From the IMG/VR virus record IMGVR_UViG_3300020027_000034, positions 1-21,585 of that record: a DNA stretch of 21,585 nucleotides; one strand, written 5' to 3'. Source of the DNA: a virus. Below are positions 7,045 to 14,223 of this stretch, one piece after another; the stretch's first letter is position 1; each line of letters begins with the position of its first letter. A program made the position numbers and the translations under genes. The notes under the pieces are model-generated. The model had not been told where the DNA came from. It was given only the letters and a program-made list of their open reading frames with translations, and did not search any database.

Positions 7045-7365
7045 ATGAGATACACCGACTGGTACCAAGCAACCGGCTACCGCAACATCACCGAATACAT
7101 TCAACACAAACTCGGAGCCTTCACCCCCCAATACAACCTACGAAACATCGAAAAACAACTCATCCAAGAAATACAAGACCGCCTCCCCGAAGGATACGAA
7201 CTCCACGGCCTCGGCATCTTCCAAAACCCAGACGCCCCACACCCCCTCTGCTACCTCAACAACGAAGGCGACCTATCCCTCCACCAAGTAATCGAAGACA
7301 TCGACTTCTGGCACATCGCCGACACCAACGAAAAACAAAACGGATGCCAAAATGCAACCCCCTAA
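7045..7365 (+). CDS. Unknown early cassette protein, 106 residues
   Basis: It starts at ATG 7045 behind AAGGAG. The protein opens with MRYTDWYQATGYRNITEYIQ, continues with a helical part (NIEKQLIQEIQDRLPEGYELHG) and ends in VIEDIDFWHIADTNE. The LPEGYELHG and IDFWHIA stretches recall small proteins of actinobacteria and their phages with a terminal (V/I)DFW-I-AE motif whose function is not known to me. It is the first gene of an isolated promoter-gene-gene-terminator unit. Codon third positions are almost all A or C, unlike most of the window, which may mark a separate origin. No enzyme motif was found. Confidence 0.7.
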   Translation: MRYTDWYQATGYRNITEYIQHKLGAFTPQYNLRNIEKQLIQEIQDRLPEGYELHGLGIFQNPDAPHPLCYLNNEGDLSLHQVIEDIDFWHIADTNEKQNGCQNATP

Positions 7366-7564
7366 CCCCTACCCCAAATACACCCCAGAACACTGGGCAC
7401 GATGGCAACCCACCACCACCATCATCAACAACCCATTCCCAGCCTGGGCCATCGTCCTCCACCTAGTAATGACCCTCGGAACCTGCCTCCTATGGCTACC
7501 CATGTGGGGACTCCACTACGCACTACACCCCAAAACCAAAACCATGACAACCTACTGGCAATAA
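7352..7564 (+). CDS. Small single-pass membrane protein
   Basis: This 70-residue protein overlaps the previous gene by 14 nt. A soluble, proline- and tryptophan-rich N-terminus (about 30 residues) precedes one strong transmembrane segment, AWAIVLHLVMTLGTCLLWLP (31-50), that continues into MWGLHYAL; the tail is basic and polar. The H-V-T-(C)-LW-P-W pattern is one I associate with small actinobacterial and actinophage membrane proteins. Because the endolysin gene lies just beyond the terminator, it could be considered as a holin. It is nevertheless cotranscribed with an unknown early gene from an early-type promoter, so superinfection exclusion or host-membrane interaction is equally possible. 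Confidence 0.7.
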   Translation: MQPPNPYPKYTPEHWARWQPTTTIINNPFPAWAIVLHLVMTLGTCLLWLPMWGLHYALHPKTKTMTTYWQ

Positions 7565-7573
7565 GGAAACACA

Positions 7574-7605
7574 AGAGGGCCCCTCCCGTTTGGGAGGGGC
7601 CCTCT
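7574..7605. terminator. Perfect 14-bp terminator hairpin, bidirectional
   Basis: AGAGGGCCCCTCCC (7574-7587) pairs without mismatch with GGGAGGGGCCCTCT (7592-7605) across a GTTT loop. It lies between the plus-strand cassette (ends 7564) and the minus-strand endolysin-like gene (ends 7628). T-runs are short on both sides (TTAC on plus; TGTGTTTCC on minus), so efficiency would come from the very stable stem. Confidence 0.8.
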
Positions 7606-7627
7606 TACAGACCACGACAAACAAATA

Positions 7628-8344
7628 CTACTTCAACATACTACCGACAACCCTCTTAATATCCGCGACATCAGCCTCCAACTTCGCCAAACGAGGCGAC
7701 TCCTCCTCATACCACCGACGCAAAAACGCCCGAGAATACCCCTCCTTCTCAAACGCATTCCCCTGCACAATCACCTCATGCAAATCGAACAACTGCTGCG
7801 CCAACGTCCGATTCTCACCATCAGAACCAACCGCATACGACTCATCCAACCGACCCATATCATCATCCCCCTCATCGCCACCCATGAACCGCTGACCATC
7901 ATCAAGCCAACGCTTAAACCTCTTAACCAAATCCCCATCCACATCACCATTCTCGAAAGAAAGATGAACATGGTGATCCGTCGAATACGAAGACTTCAAC
8001 GTCCCATTCTTCGCCCTCTCAAAAGAAGACCACGACTGAACGTTCCAATGCCGATTGAGGACATTCACGTACTTCAACCCGGCGAGCTCACCACGACCCC
8101 ACGAACGACGAATAAACGTCTCCATCAAATCTAGGTAATACTCAGACCCACCAATATCTTGCGCATGAACCTGCCCCTGCGTCGGATAACCAAACTTCCC
8201 ACCATGCGTAGACCAAGGCGTATGATCACCCGCCCCCTGTTGATGAGACGTATCACCAATCGTCCCCAAATCCGTCAAAAACGACGTACCACGCACATCG
8301 CGGTTAACCTGCGCCACATTCGGCGCCAAAGACCAACCAGCCAC
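7628..8344 (-). CDS. Endolysin-like peptidoglycan peptidase (LAS/M15-type)
   Basis: A 238-residue protein from GTG 8344. Its first 130 residues match the actinophage lysin domain with DGTIGD-AH...SDHNP...AxDI. Here the pattern is LGTIGDTSHQQGAGDHTP (26-43), QVHAQDIG with D63, and a closing HHVHLSF (H125, H127), consistent with a zinc peptidase of the M15/LAS type that cuts peptide bridges in the cell wall. The C-terminal 100 residues are acidic and helical and end in a coiled coil (RLAKLEADVADIKRVV) rather than a recognised wall-binding domain. The start is uncertain: MAGWSLAP matches family beginnings and GGGGGG lies 7 nt upstream. No signal peptide is seen, so a holin is needed. Confidence 0.75.
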   Translation of the reverse strand: MAGWSLAPNVAQVNRDVRGTSFLTDLGTIGDTSHQQGAGDHTPWSTHGGKFGYPTQGQVHAQDIGGSEYYLDLMETFIRRSWGRGELAGLKYVNVLNRHWNVQSWSSFERAKNGTLKSSYSTDHHVHLSFENGDVDGDLVKRFKRWLDDGQRFMGGDEGDDDMGRLDESYAVGSDGENRTLAQQLFDLHEVIVQGNAFEKEGYSRAFLRRWYEEESPRLAKLEADVADIKRVVGSMLK

Positions 8345-8371
8345 AAAACACCCCCCAACAAAACAACAACG

Positions 8372-8400
8372 TAACCACAACACCGTAACACCGTCGGCAA
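8372..8400 (-). promoter_or_regulatory. Weak promoter candidate for the endolysin-like gene
   Basis: On the minus strand TTGCCG (8400-8395), 17 bp (ACGGTGTTACGGTGTTG), then TGGTTA (8377-8372). The -35 and GGTG-rich spacer resemble the promoter family, but the -10 is poor, so it may be a decayed or late-controlled relative. Confidence 0.3.
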
Positions 8401-8438
8401 CACTAGCGCCCCTGACTAAACCCTGTCAGAATTTGGAC

Positions 8439-8918
8439 ATGGGCAGAGAAATCACCGAACGCATGGAAGACATCTACGAACTCCGACGCGTCAAACGCTG
8501 GTCTTTCACCCGTATCGGCAGGTCATATGGGATCACCAAACAGTCGGCGCGTGAGTCGTACCTGCGTGCGTTAGCCCACATACACGAACGCAACGGAGGT
8601 GAAGACCTTCCTGAGGGCGTGAGCATTGATGACATGTACCGCACTGAGGAGTTGGAGTACATCGAGGGTGTCCTTGAACGCTACATGCGCCTTGCTGACG
8701 ATAATGAGGCGAAGAAGCCCAGGACGGCCATAGAGGCGCTGAACGGTGCTCACAGGTACCTGGACTCCCTAATCAGGATTAAGGGCATCAACGCACCTCT
8801 GAAGGTGCAGCACACCATCACCAACGATGCGCTTGAGGCAGAGTTGTTGAAGATTAAATCTGAACTGCTCAATGTCATTGATGTTGATGCTGAAGATGTG
8901 AAGCAGATAGATGCCTAG
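8439..8918 (+). CDS. Terminase small subunit
   Basis: This 159-residue protein has an N-terminal helix-turn-helix (ELRRVKRWSFTRIGRSYGITKQSARESYLRAL) of the sigma-region-4-like type. A helical middle follows, with a C-terminal part HRYLDSLIRIKGINAPLKVQH typical of small terminase subunits, which recognise the packaging site and hand DNA to the large subunit. ATG 8439 is used; TTG 8433 in frame is possible. No ribosome site is seen, and CAGAAT lies 7 nt before the ATG, so a leaderless start is plausible. Its stop overlaps the large subunit start by 8 nt. Confidence 0.85.
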   Translation: MGREITERMEDIYELRRVKRWSFTRIGRSYGITKQSARESYLRALAHIHERNGGEDLPEGVSIDDMYRTEELEYIEGVLERYMRLADDNEAKKPRTAIEALNGAHRYLDSLIRIKGINAPLKVQHTITNDALEAELLKIKSELLNVIDVDAEDVKQIDA

Positions 8919-10305
8919 CCGCGCCGAGTTGGAGAAGCGCGCGTTCCTCATTGAACAGCTGCTGGAGGCTAGGCGCACTAAGGCTGCGATGGAGCAGGAT
9001 GGTTGGCATCGGTGGGTGAAACTCGCGCGCCCTAACCAGTTGCCTCCTGAGGGTGTGGCTTGGTCGGTGTGGATGGTTTTGGCTGGTCGCGGGTTCGGCA
9101 AGACCCGTGGTGGTGCGGAGTGGGCATGCCACAAAGCCATTTCGGAGCCGGGTACGTCAGGTGCTGTGGTCGCACCGGTGTGGAGGGACACGAAAGACGT
9201 CCCTATGGCAGCTATCGAAAAGGTCCTAACCGGTCAGTTTTACAAGATCGAAAAGTCAACGTTGGAGTACCGGTACAACAAGTCTGACCTGCACGTATAC
9301 CTTCCAAACAAGTCAGAAATCATCGGCTACAGCGCAGACAAACCAGACCGTATTCGTGGCGCTAACCTGTCATGGGCGTGGCTGGATGAGCTGGCCGCGT
9401 TTCAGAAAGCACAAGAGCTGTGGTATGAGGCCCTGTTGCCTGCGCTGCGTATCGGAGCGCACCCTGAACTACTCGTCACCACCACGCCGCGCCCAACACC
9501 ACTAATCAAGGAACTTGTGGCCCGCGACGACGGTTCCGTAATCGTGGTTCGGGGCTCCACCTTCGATAATGCGGCGAACCTGTCCCCAGCGGCTTTGAAA
9601 GAACTGAAACGCAGATATGAAGGAACACGCATAGGTAGGCAGGAACTGTACGGCGAACTACTCATGGACGCAGAGTTCTCCTTGTGGACCCGGGAACTAA
9701 TCGAAGCCGTGCAGTCCACGAAGCCTGTATCGCAGCTGATGCGCACCATCGTGTCTGTTGACCCTTCCGGGTCAGCGGGCGGTGACGCAACAGGCATTAT
9801 CACAGCTGGTATAGACCGCGCAGGCATTGTTTACATATTGGCCGACGATACTTGTAACGGAACACCCGATTACCGCTATAAACAGGTGTGTCATGCCGCT
9901 TCTCGGTCCGGGGCCGGGACGATCCTCTACGAGGGTGCATACGGCGGCGACAATGTGGCGCACGGTATCCGTCTGTCGTGGAAAGACCTCGCAGCGCGGG
10001 GAGAGGTGGAGGGGCCTCTTCCCTTGCTGAAGGTGAGTCCAACGAAGTCATCTAAGGCGGACCGTGCCCACCCCGTTGTTGCTCTGTATGAGCAGACCGC
10101 GAATGGTATTACGAAGATTGTGCATCCTGTTCCGTTGCCGGAGTTGGAGGACGAGTTGGTGCAGTGGGAGCCGACGTCTTCGTGGTCTCCGAACCATATG
10201 GATGCTCTTGTGCATGCTGTTCGGTTCCTTGCACCGCATATGGTGTCTTCGAGGCTCCAGTCGCCGTTGTCTCTTCCGGGTTTGCCGTCACTGCCTATAG
10301 GGTGA
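8911..10305 (+). CDS. terL: Terminase large subunit
   Basis: 464 residues with both terminase domains. The ATPase part has Walker A AGRGFGKT (58-65), Walker B WAWLDELAAF with D159 and E160, and the coupling motif VTTTP (189-193). The nuclease part begins at TIVSVDPSGS with D284, continues with ILYEGAYGGDN, and ends in PNHMDALVHAVRFL. It packages genomic DNA into preformed heads and cuts it. It overlaps the small subunit by 8 nt. Length and motif order are normal for the family, with no sign of an intein or truncation. Third-position usage shifts along the gene from A/C-leaning to G/T-leaning near 10000. Confidence 0.96.
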   Translation: MPSRAELEKRAFLIEQLLEARRTKAAMEQDGWHRWVKLARPNQLPPEGVAWSVWMVLAGRGFGKTRGGAEWACHKAISEPGTSGAVVAPVWRDTKDVPMAAIEKVLTGQFYKIEKSTLEYRYNKSDLHVYLPNKSEIIGYSADKPDRIRGANLSWAWLDELAAFQKAQELWYEALLPALRIGAHPELLVTTTPRPTPLIKELVARDDGSVIVVRGSTFDNAANLSPAALKELKRRYEGTRIGRQELYGELLMDAEFSLWTRELIEAVQSTKPVSQLMRTIVSVDPSGSAGGDATGIITAGIDRAGIVYILADDTCNGTPDYRYKQVCHAASRSGAGTILYEGAYGGDNVAHGIRLSWKDLAARGEVEGPLPLLKVSPTKSSKADRAHPVVALYEQTANGITKIVHPVPLPELEDELVQWEPTSSWSPNHMDALVHAVRFLAPHMVSSRLQSPLSLPGLPSLPIG

Positions 10306-10364
10306 TCCTTTTTTAGTCGCTTCACGTCCATCTGGGAACGTTTTCGCAGGTCAGAGGGGTTGTC

Positions 10365-10691
10365 ATGTCGTTTGGGGTAGCTGTTTTGGTGGTAGGTGTT
10401 GTGGCCCGGCTCACACGCCTGGTGGTGTTGGATGCTTTAACCGAGACGTTCATGGTCAAAACAATCAACCGTCTAGGAAGATGGCCGCGCTTCCAGGAAT
10501 GGTTCACTGATCTGGTCACATGCTCCTGGTGTACTTCAATGTGGATAGCCCCACCCGTCGCCGCAGCGGGATGGTACTGGGGACACAGTCCTTGGTTTGT
10601 GATCCCGGCCGTAGCATTGACCGCATCACACGCAATATCTGTTGTCGCACAATGGGCGGACCCCGGACGTCGAGGCTTTGCGCGTGACTAG
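10365..10691 (+). CDS. DUF1360-like membrane protein
   Basis: 108 residues starting at ATG 10365 behind GAGGGG. The pattern VARLTRLVVLDALTE...FTDLVTCSWCTSMWIA, followed by hydrophobic helices (FVIPAVALTASHAISVVA) fits the DUF1360 family: a conserved R-T-L-D helix and a C-x2-C next to W-A. DUF1360-like genes are often found next to or between terminase and portal in actinophages, as here. The role is unknown; two to three membrane segments and the CSWC pair are visible. It follows the large terminase after 59 nt and precedes the portal promoter. Confidence 0.8.
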   Translation: MSFGVAVLVVGVVARLTRLVVLDALTETFMVKTINRLGRWPRFQEWFTDLVTCSWCTSMWIAPPVAAAGWYWGHSPWFVIPAVALTASHAISVVAQWADPGRRGFARD

Positions 10692-10692
10692 C

Positions 10693-10722
10693 TTGACATT
10701 TGAGCGGTACAGTACGCATAGC
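10693..10722 (+). promoter_or_regulatory. Candidate promoter before the portal gene
   Basis: TTGACA (10693-10698) is followed after 18 bp by CATAGC, and TAGCTA overlaps it. The portal ATG is at 10740. The -35 box is perfect but the -10 is weak, and the site does not match the TATGGT family, so it may be a late or separate head-module promoter. Confidence 0.45.
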
Positions 10723-10739
10723 TAACGAATGGGGTGCAC

Positions 10740-12389
10740 ATGGCTTTGCTGGATGCGTTGCGCAAGAGGAAGCCTAAACCTCCTCGGATGCACTCTAATA
10801 CGACTCAGTATGCGTCGATTTCGTTGGCGTCTGCGTCGTTGTCTTCCCCTTTGGCCCAGGTTGCTGGGTCTGGTACGGGTTGGCAGAGGAAAGCGTGGGA
10901 GTTTTACGACGTTGTTCCTGAGATGCGCCTGGTTGTGTCGTATCGTGCATCAGCGTTGTCGAAGGTCAAGTTGCAGATAGCCCGGGTCACCCCTGACGGT
11001 CCCGAACTGATAACGGATGACCGGTCACAGTCCATGCTGGACACCCTGTTCGGCGGTGTGTCCAATCATGCGTCTTCGCTGTCCCGCTATGCGCAGCATC
11101 TGACAATCGCCGGCGAAACGTACACCTTTGTGATCAAAGGCGACGACGGTAAAGACGAATGGCTGATAGTTCCCGCTGACCAAGTCAACTTCAACCGCAA
11201 AACCTTGCGGTTCACGCACCCCATCAGCGGCGAAGACTTGTCATACAACATTGAGGACCTGTACAACTTCCGCCTATGGCAGCCCCACCCCCACAAATTT
11301 TGGGAAGCCGATTCGCCCACACGCGGCGGCATATCCGCTTTGGACAAAATTCAGGCCATCGACGCATCCATCAAAACCACAGCAATGTCACGGCTGGTCG
11401 GTGCCGGTATATATCCGATGCCGCTAGAAGCTAACCTGCCTGCCCCTACCGCCGACCAGCAGGGAATGTCACCTGAGGACGCGTTTCAGCAGTCGCTTCA
11501 CATGGCTGTAAGCCAGTCCATTTCTGACCCTAATGCTGCTTCCCGACACGTCCCGTATTTCATGTGGATGCCAGCTGAGGCTATCGCTGCGCTACCGGAT
11601 AAGGCGATCACGTTTTGGTCAGAGTTCGACGATAACGCTTCCGATTTGCGGGATACGGAGATACGCCGGTATGCAACCGGTCAGCCTCTTCCAACGGAAA
11701 TGGTTACTGGCATAGGGCAGGTTAACCACTGGACAGGCTGGCAGTTGTCTGAGGAAGACTTGAAGTTTGATATCGCCCCGCTCGCTCAGACGATGTGTGA
11801 TGCTCTCACCGTTCGCGTGGTTCATCCCGTTATGGGCACAGAATACATTGTTCAACCCGACTTCACGGACCTTGTAAGCCGCCCGGATCGTACACCTGAA
11901 GCGATTGAGCTACGTGCCGCTGGTGTGATCAGCTTGAACGAAACGCGTGAGGCGGCCGGATATGCGCATGTGGACGGCGGTGATGACATTGGTGCGATGG
12001 AACGTGACGACATCACAGACCCGGTGCGCATCGAATCGGAGCGTGCAGCCCCACCCCTGCTGGACCGCAGTGACGATCCTGCGCAGTTTGCTGTAGCGGA
12101 AATGCTGGCCCGGGACATTGTTTACACGGCCGGGCAGTGGCTATCTACCCACTCGGGCCGTTCGAATAGGGCCGCGCTGGAGAACGTCGCCGCGCTCGAA
12201 CGGCACGTCGAGTTTTCCGCTGATGCCACAGTGTTGACTGAGGCAGTATCGAGGACCAAACCCAAATATGAAGAAGTCGTTGCTAGCAAGTTGTTTGATT
12301 GTGTCGTTGGCTATGTGGGCCATATTTTTGCTGGTCGTGAACGCTATTCTTCGGATGGTTTAAAAGCGTGGGTGCGTAGTGGACATTGA
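10740..12389 (+). CDS. Portal protein
   Basis: A 549-residue protein downstream of terminase, with the HK97-type portal layout. The N-terminus has WQRKAWEFYDVVPEMRLVVSYRASALSKVKLQIARV, then GETYTFVIKGDDGKDEWLIVPADQV. A middle region holds the stem and wing helices (EEDLKFDIAPLAQTMCDALTVRVVHPVMG), and the C-terminal region is polar. Twelve copies form the DNA gate at the head vertex that binds terminase and later the tail. ATG 10740 is preferred to the in-frame GTG 10734. The gene overlaps the Mu F-like gene by 11 nt. Confidence 0.9.
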   Translation: MALLDALRKRKPKPPRMHSNTTQYASISLASASLSSPLAQVAGSGTGWQRKAWEFYDVVPEMRLVVSYRASALSKVKLQIARVTPDGPELITDDRSQSMLDTLFGGVSNHASSLSRYAQHLTIAGETYTFVIKGDDGKDEWLIVPADQVNFNRKTLRFTHPISGEDLSYNIEDLYNFRLWQPHPHKFWEADSPTRGGISALDKIQAIDASIKTTAMSRLVGAGIYPMPLEANLPAPTADQQGMSPEDAFQQSLHMAVSQSISDPNAASRHVPYFMWMPAEAIAALPDKAITFWSEFDDNASDLRDTEIRRYATGQPLPTEMVTGIGQVNHWTGWQLSEEDLKFDIAPLAQTMCDALTVRVVHPVMGTEYIVQPDFTDLVSRPDRTPEAIELRAAGVISLNETREAAGYAHVDGGDDIGAMERDDITDPVRIESERAAPPLLDRSDDPAQFAVAEMLARDIVYTAGQWLSTHSGRSNRAALENVAALERHVEFSADATVLTEAVSRTKPKYEEVVASKLFDCVVGYVGHIFAGRERYSSDGLKAWVRSGH

Positions 12390-13065
12390 TGAGGGTGAAG
12401 CCGCTGTCAGGTTGGCTGTCCAGCAGGCGTTTGATGAGTTCATTGCCCGCATCAAGGCAACGGTGTTCGCTGATCCGGGCAACCCGGATTGGCTTGTGTG
12501 GCCTTCGGATGCGTGGGCTGAGCTGGTTGCCCGGTTTGTGACTCCTGAAGCGCGCCGTGTGTTTGAGGAAACTTTGGTGGAGGCGGGGGTGGTTTCTCCT
12601 GCTCTGGTGGCGGGTGCTGCGGGCACGTTCGTTGGTCAGGACCTTGTGCCTGTTGTTGCGGCTACAACGATTCCTGATGAGACTCAGCAACGTTTGTATG
12701 ACGCGTTCATCGCCGGTGGGGTTGTTGCCGCTTTGGCGTTGCTGGTGGGTTCCGCTTCTTTGTGGGCGCCGATGCTGGGTGTGATGGCCCGCAATGGTGG
12801 TGCTGCCGCCGTGAACGCGGCCCAGTTTGATGCTGCCAGGGTGTTCTCTGACAGCGGACGCAGAAGGGTAGTGAAGACGTGGATCGCCCGAGAAGATGAG
12901 AGAACACGTCTAACCCACGCTGCTGTTGATAACACGACAGTTTTGGTGGACGATGTGTTCAATGTGGGTGGTTTCCCCCTCCGCTACCCTCATGACCCAT
13001 TCGGCCCGGTAGGCGAAACAGTTAATTGTCGGTGCAGTTTGAGGTTTGGAGAACAAAATGGCTGA
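12379..13065 (+). CDS. Mu F-like minor head (head morphogenesis) protein
   Basis: 228 residues from GTG 12379, which overlaps the portal stop by 11 nt; there is no ATG in a sensible place. The C-terminal third has the Mu F signature: KTWIAREDERTRLTHAAVDN, then a glycine/proline stretch GFPLRYPHDP, and the cysteine pair ETVNCRCSLRF. The N-terminal half is helical with a hydrophobic alanine-rich segment (AFIAGGVVAALALLVGSASLWAP). Mu F-like proteins join the portal during head assembly and may be ejected with DNA. Position between portal and protease is standard. Confidence 0.88.
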   Translation: MDIDEGEAAVRLAVQQAFDEFIARIKATVFADPGNPDWLVWPSDAWAELVARFVTPEARRVFEETLVEAGVVSPALVAGAAGTFVGQDLVPVVAATTIPDETQQRLYDAFIAGGVVAALALLVGSASLWAPMLGVMARNGGAAAVNAAQFDAARVFSDSGRRRVVKTWIAREDERTRLTHAAVDNTTVLVDDVFNVGGFPLRYPHDPFGPVGETVNCRCSLRFGEQNG

Positions 13066-13945
13066 AGTGCACTGGAGAGCGTTGATAGCTCCCCTAAATA
13101 CGCCTGACGCTGCTGGACGGAAAATCATGATGGGTAGTACAGCTAAGTTTCGGCCTTTGCCGATTCCTTTGCGGTACGCCCCAGCGGATTGGGGGGGTCA
13201 TGCTGGAGCAATATCCGTGGGAACTATCGACCGCGTCTGGTTGGATAGTGGTGCTCTTTGGGGTGAAGGCCGCTTTGATCTTTATGATCAGGCGGCGCGC
13301 GATGTTGTACGCAAGGTACAGAATGGTTTCGTTCGCCATGTTTCTGCTGATATTGAGCCTGGTACCAGCAAACTTATGGCCGCAACAATCGTTGATATCC
13401 CCGCTTTTGAAGACGCTGAAATCAAGTCGATCCATATCCCCGAGGCTGTAGTCGAGCCCGAGTTGGTGTCGTTTGCTTTTAGGGTTGTTGGTGATATGGA
13501 TTTGCCTTTTGCTGATCGTGGGCGGGAGTGGGATTCGGGGGCTGCGGTGGGGCGCGTGTTTGAATGGGCTGGTGGGGATGATTTGGACATCAACCGGTTC
13601 AGGCGCGCGTTCCTTTATCAGGATGAGGACGCTGATCCTGAGACGCGTGGCGCATACAAGTTGCCGTTCGCGGATGTTGTGGACGGGGAGTTGCGTGCTG
13701 TTCCTCGTGCGGTGTTTGCGGTGGCGGGGGGTCGTGGTGTTGATGCTGCGGACATCCCGGAGTCCGATAAGGAAACCATTAAGCGCAGGGTGAGTGCGTT
13801 GTATCGGCGGATGGCGAAGCAGTTTGATGATCCGTCGTTGGAGTCTCCGTTTGAGCGCCAGTCGATGGCTGGGGTTTCGGATGAGTTCGCTACTGCGAGG
13901 CGTCGGGTTCGGCGTGAGTTGGCTCTACTTGAAGGTGGTGTGTGA
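13058..13945 (+). CDS. Capsid maturation (prohead) protease with C-terminal extension
   Basis: A 295-residue protein from ATG 13058 (GGAG upstream, overlapping Mu F by 8 nt). The first 130 residues follow the HK97/herpes-type protease domain of actinophages: VHWRALIAPLNTPDAAGRK, PLPIPLRYAP, GGHAGAISVGTIDRVW with probable catalytic H48, and FVRHVSADIEP with probable S96. A C-terminal part (about 155-260) has RRAFLYQDEDADPE, AYKLPFADVVDGELRAVPRA and a helical IKRRVSALYRRMAKQFDDP. I have seen this domain fused to phage head proteases. The protease trims scaffold and capsid during maturation. No capsid gene follows it here, which is unusual. Confidence 0.85.
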   Translation: MAEVHWRALIAPLNTPDAAGRKIMMGSTAKFRPLPIPLRYAPADWGGHAGAISVGTIDRVWLDSGALWGEGRFDLYDQAARDVVRKVQNGFVRHVSADIEPGTSKLMAATIVDIPAFEDAEIKSIHIPEAVVEPELVSFAFRVVGDMDLPFADRGREWDSGAAVGRVFEWAGGDDLDINRFRRAFLYQDEDADPETRGAYKLPFADVVDGELRAVPRAVFAVAGGRGVDAADIPESDKETIKRRVSALYRRMAKQFDDPSLESPFERQSMAGVSDEFATARRRVRRELALLEGGV

Positions 13946-14157
13946 TGGCGTGTGGGTCGTGTGGTGGTGCGAGGGCTAGGACTGCGGTTGGTGCGGATGG
14001 TCAGCAGCGTCTTGTTTCTCCGCGTCGTACGAAGTATGTGTGGAATTGGGTTCCGTCTGGTGGGGGTGACGCTAAGGTGTTTGAGTCGGAGCGTGAGGCC
14101 CGTGATTGGTTGAAAGCTGGTAATCCGGGTTCTTTGATGGTTGGTCCTGCTGTTTAA
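13945..14157 (+). CDS. Small CxxC protein after the head protease
   Basis: 70 residues from ATG 13945, which overlaps the protease stop (TGATG). It begins MACGSCGGARAR (C3, C6), has a central YVWNWVPSGGGDAKVFESEREARDWL and ends GSLMVGPAV. Small proteins with an opening C-G-x-C-G, a Y-V-W strand and an EAR helix occur in many actinophage head regions; their function is not known to me. It is the last plus-strand gene of the head module, followed by a terminator. Confidence 0.72.
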   Translation: MACGSCGGARARTAVGADGQQRLVSPRRTKYVWNWVPSGGGDAKVFESEREARDWLKAGNPGSLMVGPAV

Positions 14158-14183
14158 TGGTGTTGGCGTTTCGCACCGCCGTT

Positions 14184-14218
14184 GAGCCCCCCTTTCTTCT
14201 CGTGGTTGAGGGGGGCTC
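14184..14218. terminator. Terminator closing the head module
   Basis: GAGCCCCCC (14184-14192) pairs with GGGGGGCTC (14210-14218) and is followed on the plus strand by TTCTTTTA. The hairpin lies between the plus-strand head module and the minus-strand tail-fibre-like gene and could also slow minus-strand transcription, though it lacks a T-run in that direction. Confidence 0.78.
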
Positions 14219-14223
14219 TTCTT

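Noticed and set aside
6882-7466. A 194-residue plus-strand frame across the promoter region
   Set aside because: It is rich in histidine, proline and arginine as expected for the shifted frame of an A/C-rich gene, and it crosses both divergent promoters.
7045-7564. Repeated CCACCAC and CCCCA stretches as a repeat array or CRISPR
   Set aside because: They are low-complexity effects of the A/C-rich codons; no regular repeat-spacer pattern exists here or elsewhere in the window.
12379-13065. A transmembrane transport function for the alanine- and valine-rich part of the Mu F-like protein
   Set aside because: The C-terminal Mu F signature, overlap with portal and gene order explain the protein better; the hydrophobic helix is not evidence of a transporter.
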